Assembly (NCBI RefSeq): GCF_035194505.1
Contig: NZ_CP136573.1
Location: 2,343,001 to 2,407,000, forward strand
Length of the DNA: 64,000 nt
Source of the DNA: Erythrobacter sp.
Lineage (GTDB): Bacteria; Pseudomonadota; Alphaproteobacteria; Sphingomonadales; Sphingomonadaceae
Reading direction: 5' to 3'
The notes beneath the pieces were generated by a model that had not been told where the DNA came from, made no database searches, and worked only from the letters and a program-made list of their open reading frames with translations. Below, one piece after another: positions 26,980 through 36,493 of the stretch; positions within the stretch are counted from its first letter, which is position 1; each line of letters opens with the position of its first letter. Position numbers and translations under genes: made by a program.

Positions 26980-27244
26980 TTCCGGCCGGCCACTCCCGCT
27001 CGGGGGCTGCCGATCCGCCACAGCAGCCGATATTGCGTTGCAGCAAAGCCACACCTGCGCGCAGAAACCGCATTTTTGCAGGCCATTTTGCGCAGCCAAC
27101 GTCACGCTCCCCGAGGAATCACGTTATGGGCGCGGCAGTTTTCATCAAACTGTCACAGAACAGTCGCTTTGCCGCAGTCACGCGGTCTTATGAGCTGACC
27201 ACCAGTTTTCCTCTCTCTCCATTTCGTCATCAGGGGCTACTTTC

Positions 27245-30200
27245 ATGAAGCTTAAGTATCTTCTTGCAGCAAGCGTCGTCACCCTTGCCGCCACCACCAC
27301 CTTCGTTGCCACCCCGGCCTTCGCGCAGGAAACCACCTCGGCCGTGCGCGGTGAAGTGCTCGACCAGTCCGGCGCCCCGATCGCGGGTGCGACGGTCACC
27401 GTGACCCACGTCCCCTCGGGCACCACCTCGACCCAGACGACCGATGCTGCGGGCGGCTTCAACGCCACCGGCCTGCGTCTGGGCGGCCCCTTCACCGTCA
27501 GCGTCACCGCCGACGGCTACGAAACCGCCGAGCAGGAAATCGGCTTCCTCGCCGCCGGTCAGGCCCAGCGTATCGCTGTGTCGCTGGCCGATGCCGGCAA
27601 GACCATTATCGTCTCGGGCGCGCGTCAGCGTTCGGCGATCACGCTCGGCACCGGTGCTGCCACCGTGCTGACCGCGCGCGACATCGCGGGCGTGGCCAAC
27701 ATCAACCGCGACATCCGCAACCTTGCCGCACGCGATCCGCTGGTGACGCTTGATGCCACCAACAACGGCGCGATCAGCATCGCCGGACAGAACAACCGCT
27801 TCAACCGCTTCACCGTTGACGGTGTGGCCTTCGGTGACCCCTTCGGTCTCGAATCCGGCGGTCTTGTCTCGTCGCGCGGCCCGGTGCCGCTGGATGCGAT
27901 CGGCGAATTCTCGGTCGAAGTCGCTCCGGTGGACATCCAGCAGGGCTTCTTCCAGGGCGGTGCGATCAACACCCAGCTCAAGTCGGGCGGCAACAGCTTC
28001 AGCTTCCTTGGCGCGGCCTATTACCAGAACGACGATCTGCGCGGTGATCGTGCAGACAACCTGACCCGCATCGGCGCCTTCGATTCGCAGGTTTACGTGG
28101 CGCAGGTCACCGGCCCGATCATCAAGGACAAGCTGTTCTTCGCGGTCACCTATGAACGCACCCGTGACACTGTCCCGGCCGACGTCGATCCGAGCCAGCT
28201 GGGCATTACCGATGCCGAGATCGACCTGATCAACACCACTGCCCAGAGCGTCTACAACTACGACACGCTCGGCGTCGCCAGCGACATCGTTGAAAGCGAC
28301 GACAAGCTGGTCACCAAGCTCGACTGGAACGTCGCCGACGGCCACCGTCTGAGCGCGACCTACATCTGGAACGAGAGCGCGCAGCTCGCGGGCCAGACCG
28401 GTGTCGGCCAGATCGCCAACATCGGCAACGGCAACCCGACCTTCAACCTGCTGTCGAACAACTACAACCAGGGTGCGAAGAACCACTTCGGGATCATCCA
28501 GTCGAACAACCAGTGGTCGGACAGCTTCTCGACCCAGCTGCGCGTTTCCTATGCGGATTACGTGCGTCTGCAGGTTCCGTTCGGCGGCCGTGAATTCGGC
28601 CAGTTCCAGGTCTGTCTCGATCCGGTGAACCCGGCTGCTCCGGCGGCGGGCGCGCCTGCCAACGGCTCGGCCCCGCAGGTCTGTTCGCCCGGCCAGCAGC
28701 GCATCAACTTCGGCCCCGACATCAGCCGTCAGGCCAACGAGCTCGACAGCCAGAGCCTGAACATCGAATTCCAGGCTGCGCTCAAGCTCAACAACCACAC
28801 CGTCAAGGTGATCGCCGAGCGTCGTCGTCAGGATGTGCGCAACCTGTTCGCCCAGCGCGTTTCGGGTGCGTGGCTTTTCGACAGCATCGCCGATTTCCAG
28901 GCGCGTCGTGCCAACGAACTCGACTACGCTGTGCCGCTGCGCGGCGGGATCGACACCGTGACGGCTGAATTCCAGAACAACAGCTGGACCTTCGGCATCA
29001 TGGACACGATCGACGTGACCGATACCCTCACCGTTGTGGCGGGCGTGCGGTACGATCTGTTCGATTCGCCGGACCGTCCGTTCTTCAACGAATTCTTCCT
29101 CAACCGCTTTGGCTTCGCGAACACCGCGACGCTCAACGGGCGTGACCTGTTCCAGCCGCGCTTCGGCCTGAACTGGAAGCCGACCGATCGCCTCCAGGTG
29201 CGCGGTTCGGCCGGCCTGTTCGGCGGCGGCAACCCGCTGGTGTGGATTTCGAACAACTTCTCGAACCCCGGGCCGACGCTCCAGCAGGTGCGCGTGCGTC
29301 GTAACTCCAACGGCACCTTCACGATCCCCGAGCAGGCTGTTCTCGGCCTGACCAACGATCAGGTGCAGACCCTCGGTGCGGCCACCCTGAACAACGTCAG
29401 CGGTGGACCGGGCGTGCCGCAGGCGCTGATCACCGCGGTTCAGCGCGCTGGCTTCGCCGGTTCGCCGACCAACGCGCTTGACCCGAACTTCGAAGCGCCT
29501 TCGCAGTGGCGTTTCTCCGGCTCGGTCGATTACGAAGCCAACCTCGGCTTCCTCGGCGATGGCTGGAACTTCGGCGTCGATGTGGTCTATTCGAAGGTGA
29601 ACAACGCGCTCGAGTGGACCGACCTGCGCTCGGTCGAACAGGCCGGCACGCTGCCCGATGGCCGTCCGCGCTACAATGTGCTGCCTGCCGCGGCTGGCGA
29701 GAACACCGACATGCTGCTCACCAACACCGACTTCGGTGACAGCTGGAACGTGGTGGCCCGCTTCAACAAGCGCTGGAGCTCGGGCTTCTTCCTGAACGGT
29801 GCCTACACCTTCCAGGACGTGGAAGACCAGAACCCCGGCACCTCGTCGGTGGCGTTCTCGAACTACACCAACACCGCCTTCACCGATCCGAACTTCGCGG
29901 CACAGGGTATCGCCAACTACCAGCGCGATCACCAGTTCCGCCTCGTCGCGGGCTATGACGCCGAACTGTTCGGTGACAACAACACCCGCGTCGAGCTGTT
30001 CTACAACCTGCGTTCGGGCCAGCGTTACAGCCACACCTTCCAGGACACCACCAACGGCCGTTCGGCGGTGTTCGGTGTGAACGGTCGCGGTAGCCGCGGT
30101 CTGCTCTACGTGCCGGACGTCAGCAGCCAGACTGCCGATGCGCGAGTGGTCTATGACTCGGCCGCAACCTTCGCCGCGTTCCAGAACTTCGTGCTGAATT

Positions 30201-30577
30201 CGGAACTCAGCGATTATCAGGGCGAGATTGCCGAAAAGAACATCGGCAAGACCCCCTGGGTGCACAAGCTGGACTTCTCGCTGCGTCAGGAAGTGCCGTT
30301 CGTGTTCGGCGGCAAGCTGGAACTGATGGCCGACGTCGAGAACGTGCTGAACCTGATCAACAGCGACTGGGGCACCATCCAGCAGGTCGGCTTCCCCTAC
30401 ACCGCAGCGGTTGTGAACGTGCAGTGCATTACCGCTGCGGGCGGCACCACGGCGGCCACCACCCCGGCTCAGCCTTGCGCGCAGTATCGTTACTCGAACT
30501 TCCGTGCACCGAACGAAGCGACCCAGCTCAATGGTTCGCTGTGGGGCGTGCGTTTCGGTGTCCGCGTGCGCTTCTGA
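27245..30577 (+). CDS. TonB-dependent receptor with N-terminal carboxypeptidase-like domain (Oar-like)
   Basis: 1110-residue outer-membrane transporter. A signal peptide ends in PAFAQ (about residue 28); residues 30-110 form a CarboxypepD_reg/CNA-B-like beta sandwich (VRGEVLDQSGAPIAGATVTVTH); then a plug domain and a long 22-strand barrel ending in WGVRFGVRVRF with terminal Phe. It resembles Oar/OmpA-related receptors. Codon use is strongly biased, with many tidy GC-ending codons, suggesting high expression. A 265-bp upstream gap leaves room for its own promoter, and a terminator follows the stop. The ligand is unknown. Confidence 0.9.
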   Translation: MKLKYLLAASVVTLAATTTFVATPAFAQETTSAVRGEVLDQSGAPIAGATVTVTHVPSGTTSTQTTDAAGGFNATGLRLGGPFTVSVTADGYETAEQEIGFLAAGQAQRIAVSLADAGKTIIVSGARQRSAITLGTGAATVLTARDIAGVANINRDIRNLAARDPLVTLDATNNGAISIAGQNNRFNRFTVDGVAFGDPFGLESGGLVSSRGPVPLDAIGEFSVEVAPVDIQQGFFQGGAINTQLKSGGNSFSFLGAAYYQNDDLRGDRADNLTRIGAFDSQVYVAQVTGPIIKDKLFFAVTYERTRDTVPADVDPSQLGITDAEIDLINTTAQSVYNYDTLGVASDIVESDDKLVTKLDWNVADGHRLSATYIWNESAQLAGQTGVGQIANIGNGNPTFNLLSNNYNQGAKNHFGIIQSNNQWSDSFSTQLRVSYADYVRLQVPFGGREFGQFQVCLDPVNPAAPAAGAPANGSAPQVCSPGQQRINFGPDISRQANELDSQSLNIEFQAALKLNNHTVKVIAERRRQDVRNLFAQRVSGAWLFDSIADFQARRANELDYAVPLRGGIDTVTAEFQNNSWTFGIMDTIDVTDTLTVVAGVRYDLFDSPDRPFFNEFFLNRFGFANTATLNGRDLFQPRFGLNWKPTDRLQVRGSAGLFGGGNPLVWISNNFSNPGPTLQQVRVRRNSNGTFTIPEQAVLGLTNDQVQTLGAATLNNVSGGPGVPQALITAVQRAGFAGSPTNALDPNFEAPSQWRFSGSVDYEANLGFLGDGWNFGVDVVYSKVNNALEWTDLRSVEQAGTLPDGRPRYNVLPAAAGENTDMLLTNTDFGDSWNVVARFNKRWSSGFFLNGAYTFQDVEDQNPGTSSVAFSNYTNTAFTDPNFAAQGIANYQRDHQFRLVAGYDAELFGDNNTRVELFYNLRSGQRYSHTFQDTTNGRSAVFGVNGRGSRGLLYVPDVSSQTADARVVYDSAATFAAFQNFVLNSELSDYQGEIAEKNIGKTPWVHKLDFSLRQEVPFVFGGKLELMADVENVLNLINSDWGTIQQVGFPYTAAVVNVQCITAAGGTTAATTPAQPCAQYRYSNFRAPNEATQLNGSLWGVRFGVRVRF

Positions 30578-30606
30578 TCGCACAGGCATCCTGCCAAACG
30601 AAACGG

Positions 30607-30635
30607 GGGCGGTCCGGCAACGGGCCGCCCTTTTT
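30607..30635. terminator. Intrinsic terminator after the Oar-like receptor
   Basis: A 9-bp stem built on GGGCGG (30607-30612) and CCGCCC (30625-30630), with a six-base loop, is followed by TTTTT. It lies 30 bp after the receptor stop, between convergent genes. Confidence 0.85.
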
Positions 30636-30643
30636 CGTTGGTT

Positions 30644-33613
30644 CTATCCAGCGGCGCGGCTGGCGGAGCGGGGTTCGGTGTCGGAGGGGCGATCGGCCAG
30701 CGCCAGCCATTCCCGCGCGAGGGTGACGCAGGTCTCGCCAGCCTGCTCGCCCATACTCTCCGGCCCGAGCGCCCGTTCCAGCGCCGCCGCCGCCTCGCCC
30801 AGCGCCGCCTCACCGAACATTCCGGCGGTGCCTGCGACCTTGTGGAGCAGCAGAGCGAGCCGCTCGGCCGCGTGGGGCTGGGCTTGCGGTGCGGCGAGCG
30901 TGCCATCGCGCAGGGCACCGCGCACCGCCTCCACCGCCTCGTGCCGCCGCGCCTCCCAGCGGGCGACCAGACGCGGCGATAGCGATGCCGCTGCGGCCGC
31001 CGCAGCGGTGCGGGCCTGTTCGACCGGCGGGTCCTCGACAATCGTGGTCGGCAGCCAGCGCTGGAGCGCGCGGACCAGCTGGGCGAGGGCAATCGGCTTG
31101 GCGAGGTGCGCCTGCATCCCGGCGGCGCGGGCGGCGGCGATATCCTCTGGGTAGGCATTGGCGGTGAGCGCCACCACCGGCAGCACATCCGGCCCGATCC
31201 CCTCGGCCCGGATCGCGCGGGTCGCGGCATAGCCGTCACAGCCCGGCATCTGCACATCCATCAACACCAGATCATAGAGCTGCCCGCGCAGGATTGAATC
31301 GATCACCATCGCAATCGCCTCGTTCCCGTCATGCGCGATCGCGACCTCCTGCCCGCAGCGCTCGAGCATCTCGGTTACCAGCGTGCGGTTGATGTCGTGA
31401 TCCTCGACCAGCAGGATGCGCGAGGCACGGGGGAGATCGGGCGCGGGATCGTCGCCCGCCGGGCTGCGCAGCGAGAGCGGGCCGGGCATGATGTCATCCG
31501 GCTCGGCCGCAGGCGGCGCGGCGATGCGCGCGGGCAGCAGCAAGGTGAAGCGCGAGCCTTCTCCCGGTGTGCTCTCCACCTCGATCCGCCCGCCGAGCAG
31601 GTTGGCGAGCTGGCGGCTGATCGACAGGCCAAGGCCGGTGCCACCGAAGCGCCGGGCAATATCGCTTTCGCCCTGGACGAAGGGCTCGAAGATCGTCTCC
31701 AGCCGCCCGGCGCTGATGCCGATGCCGCTGTCCGCGATTCCGATGCGCACCTCCTTGCCATGGCGCCGCCAGCTCAGCCGGATGGTGCCGGCCTCGGTGA
31801 ACTTCACCGCATTGAGCACGATCTGGCGCAGCCGCAGCCCGTCGGTGAGCAGCCACAGGCCTGCCGCGTCCGGATCGCCGTCAAAGGCCAGCGACAGCCC
31901 CTTCTTCTCGGCCGCCTGCCGGTGGAGCGCGGCACATTCGGCAAGGGTCGCGTCGAGATCGACCGGGGCCTCATCGATCGAGAACTGCCCGCTTTCGATC
32001 TTGGAGAGATCAAGCACATCATTGAGCAGCATCATCATCGAGCGCCCCGACTGGACGATCATCTCGGCATAGCGCTGCTGCTGCGGATCAAGCTCGCCCT
32101 GAAGCAGCAGCTCGGCAAAGCCCAGCACGCCGTTCATCGGTGTGCGGATCTCGTGGCTCATATTGGCGAGGAATTCGGACTTGGCCTGCGCCGCGTTCTC
32201 GGCATGGCGGCGGGCGCGGGTGAGCAGGAGTTCGAGCTCGACCCGCTCGGTCACATCGCGAGCGGCCACCACCACGCCTTCGCGCGCGCCCGTATCGGGA
32301 TTGCGGATGATCGCGCAGTCGGCCTCCAGAAACACCGGCGTGCCATCGGGATTGTCCTTGAAGCGGCGATAGGTGACGCGCTCCTTGTCGGAAATGCCGT
32401 CGAGCAGGCGGCCCAGCGCCAGCACTGCGCGGTCGCGCGTTTCAGGGTGAAGGCGGGCCGTCACCGGCTTGCCCACGAAGGTTTCGGGCGGCACCCCCAG
32501 CACCTCGCGCACCGAGGGCGAGGCATAGGTGCAGCTGCCATCAAGGCCGTAGCGCAGCACCGCATCGGTGATGTTGTCGGCGAGGAGGTCGACCTGCCGC
32601 TTGCCCGCTTCGAGCCGGGCCACCATCCGGTCGCGTCCGGCAAGGATCGCGGCGACCGGAAGCCCGGTGAGGAAATTGGCGGCGATGAAGGCCTGCAACA
32701 GGTGCGATTGCGCGATCCCTCCGGCCGAGACTGCGGCAATCGGGCCAAGCCCGGCCCAGGTCATCGCGCCCGCCACCAGCGCTACGCCCGTCACATGCAT
32801 CGCCGTGCCGAGGCTGCCGAGCCGGAAGGCGTGCAGCAGCGTGATCGGCTGGATCAGGAAGATCAGCGGATATTGCGCCTGATTGAAGACGAGCAGCGCG
32901 CAGGTCATCCCGCCGATCAGCAGCGCCGAGCTCTCCGCCCCGCGCGCGGGCGCCTGCGGGAGCGTACCGCGCAACCGGTCAATCAGCAGCAGCCCTGCGG
33001 GCACCACCAGCAGCATCGCCATGCTGTCGGTCAGGAACCATGTCACCAGCCCCACGCGCAGGGCGTCCCAGTCCTGCCCCAGCACCGGCGCGACCAGCAG
33101 GCCCGAGACCAGCGGGCCGACCAGCCCGCCCGCCCATACGAAACGCGCCAGCTGCACCAGTCGCGTCATGTCTCCCTCGCCGCCATCGGCACGGCGGGTG
33201 AGCGCCAGCACCACCATGATCTCGGCCAGATTGGCGAGGCTGAACAGGCAGGCGACCGGCCACGGCTGCTGCGCCACCGCGTTCGCGCCGAGGCTGGCGC
33301 AGAATGCAAGCCCGAGGAACAGCCATTCATGCCTCAGCCGCGCGCGCAGCAGCAGCAGCACCGCGAGCGCATTGGGCAGCCACACCGGAGTGATCCCGTC
33401 ACCCGCCAGGGCGAGCAGCAGGCTGGCCCAGCCGGACAGCAGATAAAGCCCTGCGCCCAGCAGCGAGACGATCAGCGTGCGCCCATCAAGCGGGCCGGAG
33501 GCGATCCTGAGCAGCCCCGCGATGCGCGCCGGCAGGGAAGCGGGCAGAGCGGGAGCGGGCGACACGGAAAGCGGCGCACCGGCCACGCGCGGCGGGCCGC
33601 CGGGCGCAAGCAT
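30644..33613 (-). CDS. Hybrid sensor histidine kinase, MASE1-PAS-HisKA-HATPase-REC-HPt
   Basis: 989-residue membrane phosphorelay protein. Residues about 45-325 form a MASE1 integral-membrane sensor with about eight helices; a PAS domain spans about 340-460; HisKA has His487 (NMSHEIRTPMNG); the ATPase domain has NAVKFTEAG, DSGIGIS and GGTGLGLSIS; a receiver follows with Asp786 (LVLMDVQMPG) and Lys839; a C-terminal HPt domain has His924 (LLHKVAGTAGMFG). It therefore holds three of the relay steps and needs an external response regulator, which is not adjacent. The sensed signal is unknown. Confidence 0.93.
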   Translation of the reverse strand: MLAPGGPPRVAGAPLSVSPAPALPASLPARIAGLLRIASGPLDGRTLIVSLLGAGLYLLSGWASLLLALAGDGITPVWLPNALAVLLLLRARLRHEWLFLGLAFCASLGANAVAQQPWPVACLFSLANLAEIMVVLALTRRADGGEGDMTRLVQLARFVWAGGLVGPLVSGLLVAPVLGQDWDALRVGLVTWFLTDSMAMLLVVPAGLLLIDRLRGTLPQAPARGAESSALLIGGMTCALLVFNQAQYPLIFLIQPITLLHAFRLGSLGTAMHVTGVALVAGAMTWAGLGPIAAVSAGGIAQSHLLQAFIAANFLTGLPVAAILAGRDRMVARLEAGKRQVDLLADNITDAVLRYGLDGSCTYASPSVREVLGVPPETFVGKPVTARLHPETRDRAVLALGRLLDGISDKERVTYRRFKDNPDGTPVFLEADCAIIRNPDTGAREGVVVAARDVTERVELELLLTRARRHAENAAQAKSEFLANMSHEIRTPMNGVLGFAELLLQGELDPQQQRYAEMIVQSGRSMMMLLNDVLDLSKIESGQFSIDEAPVDLDATLAECAALHRQAAEKKGLSLAFDGDPDAAGLWLLTDGLRLRQIVLNAVKFTEAGTIRLSWRRHGKEVRIGIADSGIGISAGRLETIFEPFVQGESDIARRFGGTGLGLSISRQLANLLGGRIEVESTPGEGSRFTLLLPARIAAPPAAEPDDIMPGPLSLRSPAGDDPAPDLPRASRILLVEDHDINRTLVTEMLERCGQEVAIAHDGNEAIAMVIDSILRGQLYDLVLMDVQMPGCDGYAATRAIRAEGIGPDVLPVVALTANAYPEDIAAARAAGMQAHLAKPIALAQLVRALQRWLPTTIVEDPPVEQARTAAAAAAASLSPRLVARWEARRHEAVEAVRGALRDGTLAAPQAQPHAAERLALLLHKVAGTAGMFGEAALGEAAAALERALGPESMGEQAGETCVTLAREWLALADRPSDTEPRSASRAAG

Positions 33614-33820
33614 GCTCCCGCCAATCCGCAGGGCGGTGTCGTTGATGCCGTCCGGGGTTTGACGCCCGGCAGCGCCGAAACGGTGACCAGCGGGGTTGAT
33701 CCTTTGCGCTCCCCTTGCACTCCATCGCCAATATCCGGGGCTGTGCTATAGGAATCCCGCGCGGCTTTCCGGGGGAACTGCAACCAGAATGGAGGGAATT
33801 TTGAGCGGGAGTGGCGGGCA

Positions 33821-34546
33821 ATGAAGGGTGGCGGGGGTTTCCAGCGCCAGCATCAGCGCCGCCGTCCGCGCCTGCCCTTGCTGGCGGGGATCGTCGTGCT
33901 GCACATCCTCGCGCTCTATGGCCTCGCCCGCGCGCTGGCGCCGGATCTGACGGCGCAGGTCGAGGAGGGCGTGGTCTCGGCCTTCATGGTGACTGTCACC
34001 ACGCCTCCGCCTACGCCTGAATACCGGCCCGAGCCCGACGAGGGCGCGCAAGGCGATCCCGGCAAGGATGCTGTGCCACAGTCCGTCACCCAGCCAAAGC
34101 CGCCGCGCGATCTGCGCGAAGAGACCCCGCGTCCGCGCGCCTCCTCCACCGGCACCGCCAGCCAGTCGGGCGCGGCCGCGGCAGGCGATGGCACGGGGGC
34201 GGCAGGCGCCGGGCTTGGCACGGGCAGCGGCAATGGCGGCGGCGGGCGCGGCGGCGTGGCGGTGAGCAAGCCGGTGCATATCTCGGGCTCGATCGACAAT
34301 GCCCGCGACTTTCCCGTGCCCCCCGGCGGCCGCGCGGCGCGGGCCGGCACCGAGGTGATCGTGCGCGTCATCGTCACACCTCAGGGCCGCGCGCGCGATT
34401 GCACGATCTATCGCCCCAGCCCCGATCCCGAGGCCGACCGGATCACCTGCAAGCTGGTGGAAAGCCGGCTCGGCTTCCGCCCCGCGATGGACGCCGAAGG
34501 CCGCCCGGTGGCCGCACCGTTCTATTGGCGGCAGCGGTGGTTCTGA
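33821..34546 (+). CDS. TonB-like energy-transducer-related protein
   Basis: 241 residues: a basic N-terminus, one membrane helix (about 20-40, LLAGIVVLHILALYGLARAL), a Pro/Gly-rich periplasmic linker (about 62-145) and a C-terminal domain of about 95 residues (VHISGSIDNARDFPVP to FYWRQRWF) that resembles TonB C-terminal folds, including RVIVTPQGRARDCTI. No ExbB/ExbD genes are adjacent, so it may be an accessory TonB or a TonB-domain protein of other function. It lies 91 bp before manC on the same strand. Confidence 0.75.
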   Translation: MKGGGGFQRQHQRRRPRLPLLAGIVVLHILALYGLARALAPDLTAQVEEGVVSAFMVTVTTPPPTPEYRPEPDEGAQGDPGKDAVPQSVTQPKPPRDLREETPRPRASSTGTASQSGAAAAGDGTGAAGAGLGTGSGNGGGGRGGVAVSKPVHISGSIDNARDFPVPPGGRAARAGTEVIVRVIVTPQGRARDCTIYRPSPDPEADRITCKLVESRLGFRPAMDAEGRPVAAPFYWRQRWF

Positions 34547-34637
34547 TGCCTCCATCCCGGGTCTATTCCGGCTGCACCACTGGCCTCGCTGTGGCAAATC
34601 GGATAGCGGACGAAGGCAGACGAAAGGGACCAAGGGC

Positions 34638-35690
34638 GTGACGCAAATCCATCCGGTGATCCTGTGCGGCGGCAGCGGGACGCGGCTGTGGCCGCTGAGC
34701 CGGACGGCGCTGCCCAAGCCGTTCCTGCCGCTGGTGAGCGAGCAGACACTGTTCCAGCAGGCGGTCGCCCGCGTGGCGGGGGATGATCGCTTTGCCCCGC
34801 CGATAGTGGTGGCGGGCGCGGCGCATGTCGGCCTGATCGAAGCCCAGTTGGGCGATACGCCGGGCGCGCGGCTGGTGATCGAACCGGCGGCGAAGAACAC
34901 TGCCCCCGCGATTGCGCTCGCGGCTGCGCTGCTGCCGGAAGATGCGGTGATGCTGGTCTGCCCGAGCGATCATCACATCGCCGATCCGGCTGCCTTCCGC
35001 GCCGCTGCGCTCGCCGCCGCGGCGCTGGCGCGCGAGGATTATCTCGTCTCTTTCGGGATCGCGGCAAACCGCCCCGAGACCGGCTATGGCTACCTCATGC
35101 GCGGGGAGCCGCTGCCCGGCGGCTTTGCGATCCAGCAATTCGTGGAAAAGCCCGATCTTGCCCGGGCCGAGGCCTATCTGGCGAGCGGGGAGTATAGCTG
35201 GAACGGCGGGATCTTCGCCTTTCGCGCAGGTCACCTGCTGGCAGAGCTCGCCGCGCATCGCCCCGAGATGGCCCGGGCCGTGCGTGAAGCGGTGGCGGCA
35301 GGACAGGCAGAGGGGCGGCAGTTCCATCCCGCGCCCGCGCCCTTCGCCGCGATCACCGGCGATTCCATCGACTATGCCGTGATGGAAAAGACTGCGCGCG
35401 CAGCGATGGTGCCAGCCGATATGGGCTGGTCCGATATCGGCACCTGGGCATCGCTCGCCGAAGCGCTGGCAGACACCGCCGATGCGGCGGGTAATATCTG
35501 CCGCACGAGCGGGGCGGGCGCTGTCGATCTTGACGGGTGCGAGGGTGTTTTTGCACTCACCGATGGCCCGCGCATTTCGGCGGTTGGCCTCAAGGATGTG
35601 TGCATCATCATTTCGGGGAGCGAGGTTCTGGTGACAAGCCGCGAAGGCGCGCAACGGGTTGGCAAGCTGCCGGGAGCCTCCACCCCATGA
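34638..35690 (+). CDS. manC: Mannose-1-phosphate guanylyltransferase
   Basis: 350-residue nucleotidyltransferase making GDP-mannose from mannose-1-phosphate and GTP. The pyrophosphorylase signature is VILCGGSGTRLWPLSRTALPK at the N-terminus (the motif spans residues 6-26), followed by PSDHHI, ETGYGYL, FVEKPD and SWNGGIFAF. The length matches the single-function type without a fused phosphomannose isomerase domain; that activity is supplied by the next gene, whose ATG overlaps this stop (ATGA). The GTG start follows AAAGGGA. Confidence 0.92.
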   Translation: MTQIHPVILCGGSGTRLWPLSRTALPKPFLPLVSEQTLFQQAVARVAGDDRFAPPIVVAGAAHVGLIEAQLGDTPGARLVIEPAAKNTAPAIALAAALLPEDAVMLVCPSDHHIADPAAFRAAALAAAALAREDYLVSFGIAANRPETGYGYLMRGEPLPGGFAIQQFVEKPDLARAEAYLASGEYSWNGGIFAFRAGHLLAELAAHRPEMARAVREAVAAGQAEGRQFHPAPAPFAAITGDSIDYAVMEKTARAAMVPADMGWSDIGTWASLAEALADTADAAGNICRTSGAGAVDLDGCEGVFALTDGPRISAVGLKDVCIIISGSEVLVTSREGAQRVGKLPGASTP

Positions 35691-36490
35691 GCGCGGTCCG
35701 CCAGTTGCCCACCCGCATGGTCGACAAGGTCTGGGGCCGCGATGTCCTGCCCGCGCCCTTCGTGGCGCCCGCAGGCGAGCGGATCGGGGAGATCTGGTTC
35801 GAACCCCCGCCCGAATTGCCGCAGGTGCTGGTGAAATACCTGTTCACCTCGGAAAAGCTCTCGGTGCAGGTCCACCCCTCCGATGCACAGGCGCTTGCCG
35901 GAGAAGCGGGGAAGGAGGAATGCTGGCTGGTGCTCGATGCCGAGCCTGATGCGCGGCTCGCGATCGGCTTTGTGCGCGATGTGACTTCGGAAGAGATCGC
36001 CGCGGCCGCGCAGGATGGCACGATCGAGGAGCTGCTCGTCTGGCATCCGGCCAAACCGGGCGATCTGTTCTATCTGCCCGCAGGCACGGTCCATGCGATC
36101 GGCCCGGGCCTTGCGCTGGTCGAGGTGCAGCAGTCGAGCGACACCACCTTCCGCCTCTATGACTATGGCCGCCCGCGTGAATTGCATCTGGAACGCGGGC
36201 TGGCGGTGGCGATTGGCGCGCCCTACGGGGCCGAGCATCACCGCCGGATCGAAGATGGTGCGGTGCTGGTCGATGGCCCGCATTTCCGGCTCGACCGGAT
36301 TGCAGGCGCGCCCGATGCGGCGACGCAGGCCGCGTTCACCGGCGCGCTGCTGGCCCTGCCGCTTGAGGGCGAAGTCACCGCGAAGGACAGCGGAGCGCGG
36401 GCCGGGGCTGGCGAATGTCTCTATGCGCCGGGGATCGATGCGCTCGATTTCGGCGGCGCGGGCATCACCCTGCTGGTGCGAGCGGGGTAG
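35687..36490 (+). CDS. manA: Class I mannose-6-phosphate isomerase
   Basis: 267-residue zinc-dependent cupin isomerase interconverting fructose-6-phosphate and mannose-6-phosphate. The metal site residues are visible in SVQVHPSDAQA (Gln and His), a Glu in the CWLVLDAEP region and the His in YLPAGTVHAIGPG. It is shorter than the E. coli enzyme, as is usual for this subfamily. The four-base overlap with manC indicates coupled synthesis; together they supply GDP-mannose for polysaccharide or glycolipid, provided a phosphomannomutase is encoded elsewhere. It converges on bphP with a three-base gap. Confidence 0.9.
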   Translation: MSAVRQLPTRMVDKVWGRDVLPAPFVAPAGERIGEIWFEPPPELPQVLVKYLFTSEKLSVQVHPSDAQALAGEAGKEECWLVLDAEPDARLAIGFVRDVTSEEIAAAAQDGTIEELLVWHPAKPGDLFYLPAGTVHAIGPGLALVEVQQSSDTTFRLYDYGRPRELHLERGLAVAIGAPYGAEHHRRIEDGAVLVDGPHFRLDRIAGAPDAATQAAFTGALLALPLEGEVTAKDSGARAGAGECLYAPGIDALDFGGAGITLLVRAG

Positions 36491-36493
36491 CCG

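Noticed and set aside
27150..27166. Possible Pho box (CTGTCAC...CAGTC) upstream of the Oar-like receptor
   Set aside because: Only one good half-site; the second repeat at 11-bp spacing does not match, so phosphate control is not supported.
27230..30589. Uninterrupted minus-strand reading frame of more than 1100 codons antisense to the Oar-like receptor
   Set aside because: It mirrors the receptor gene's codons, as GC-rich genes with strong third-position bias lack stops on the opposite strand. The product is His/Arg/Val-rich with no fold signature.
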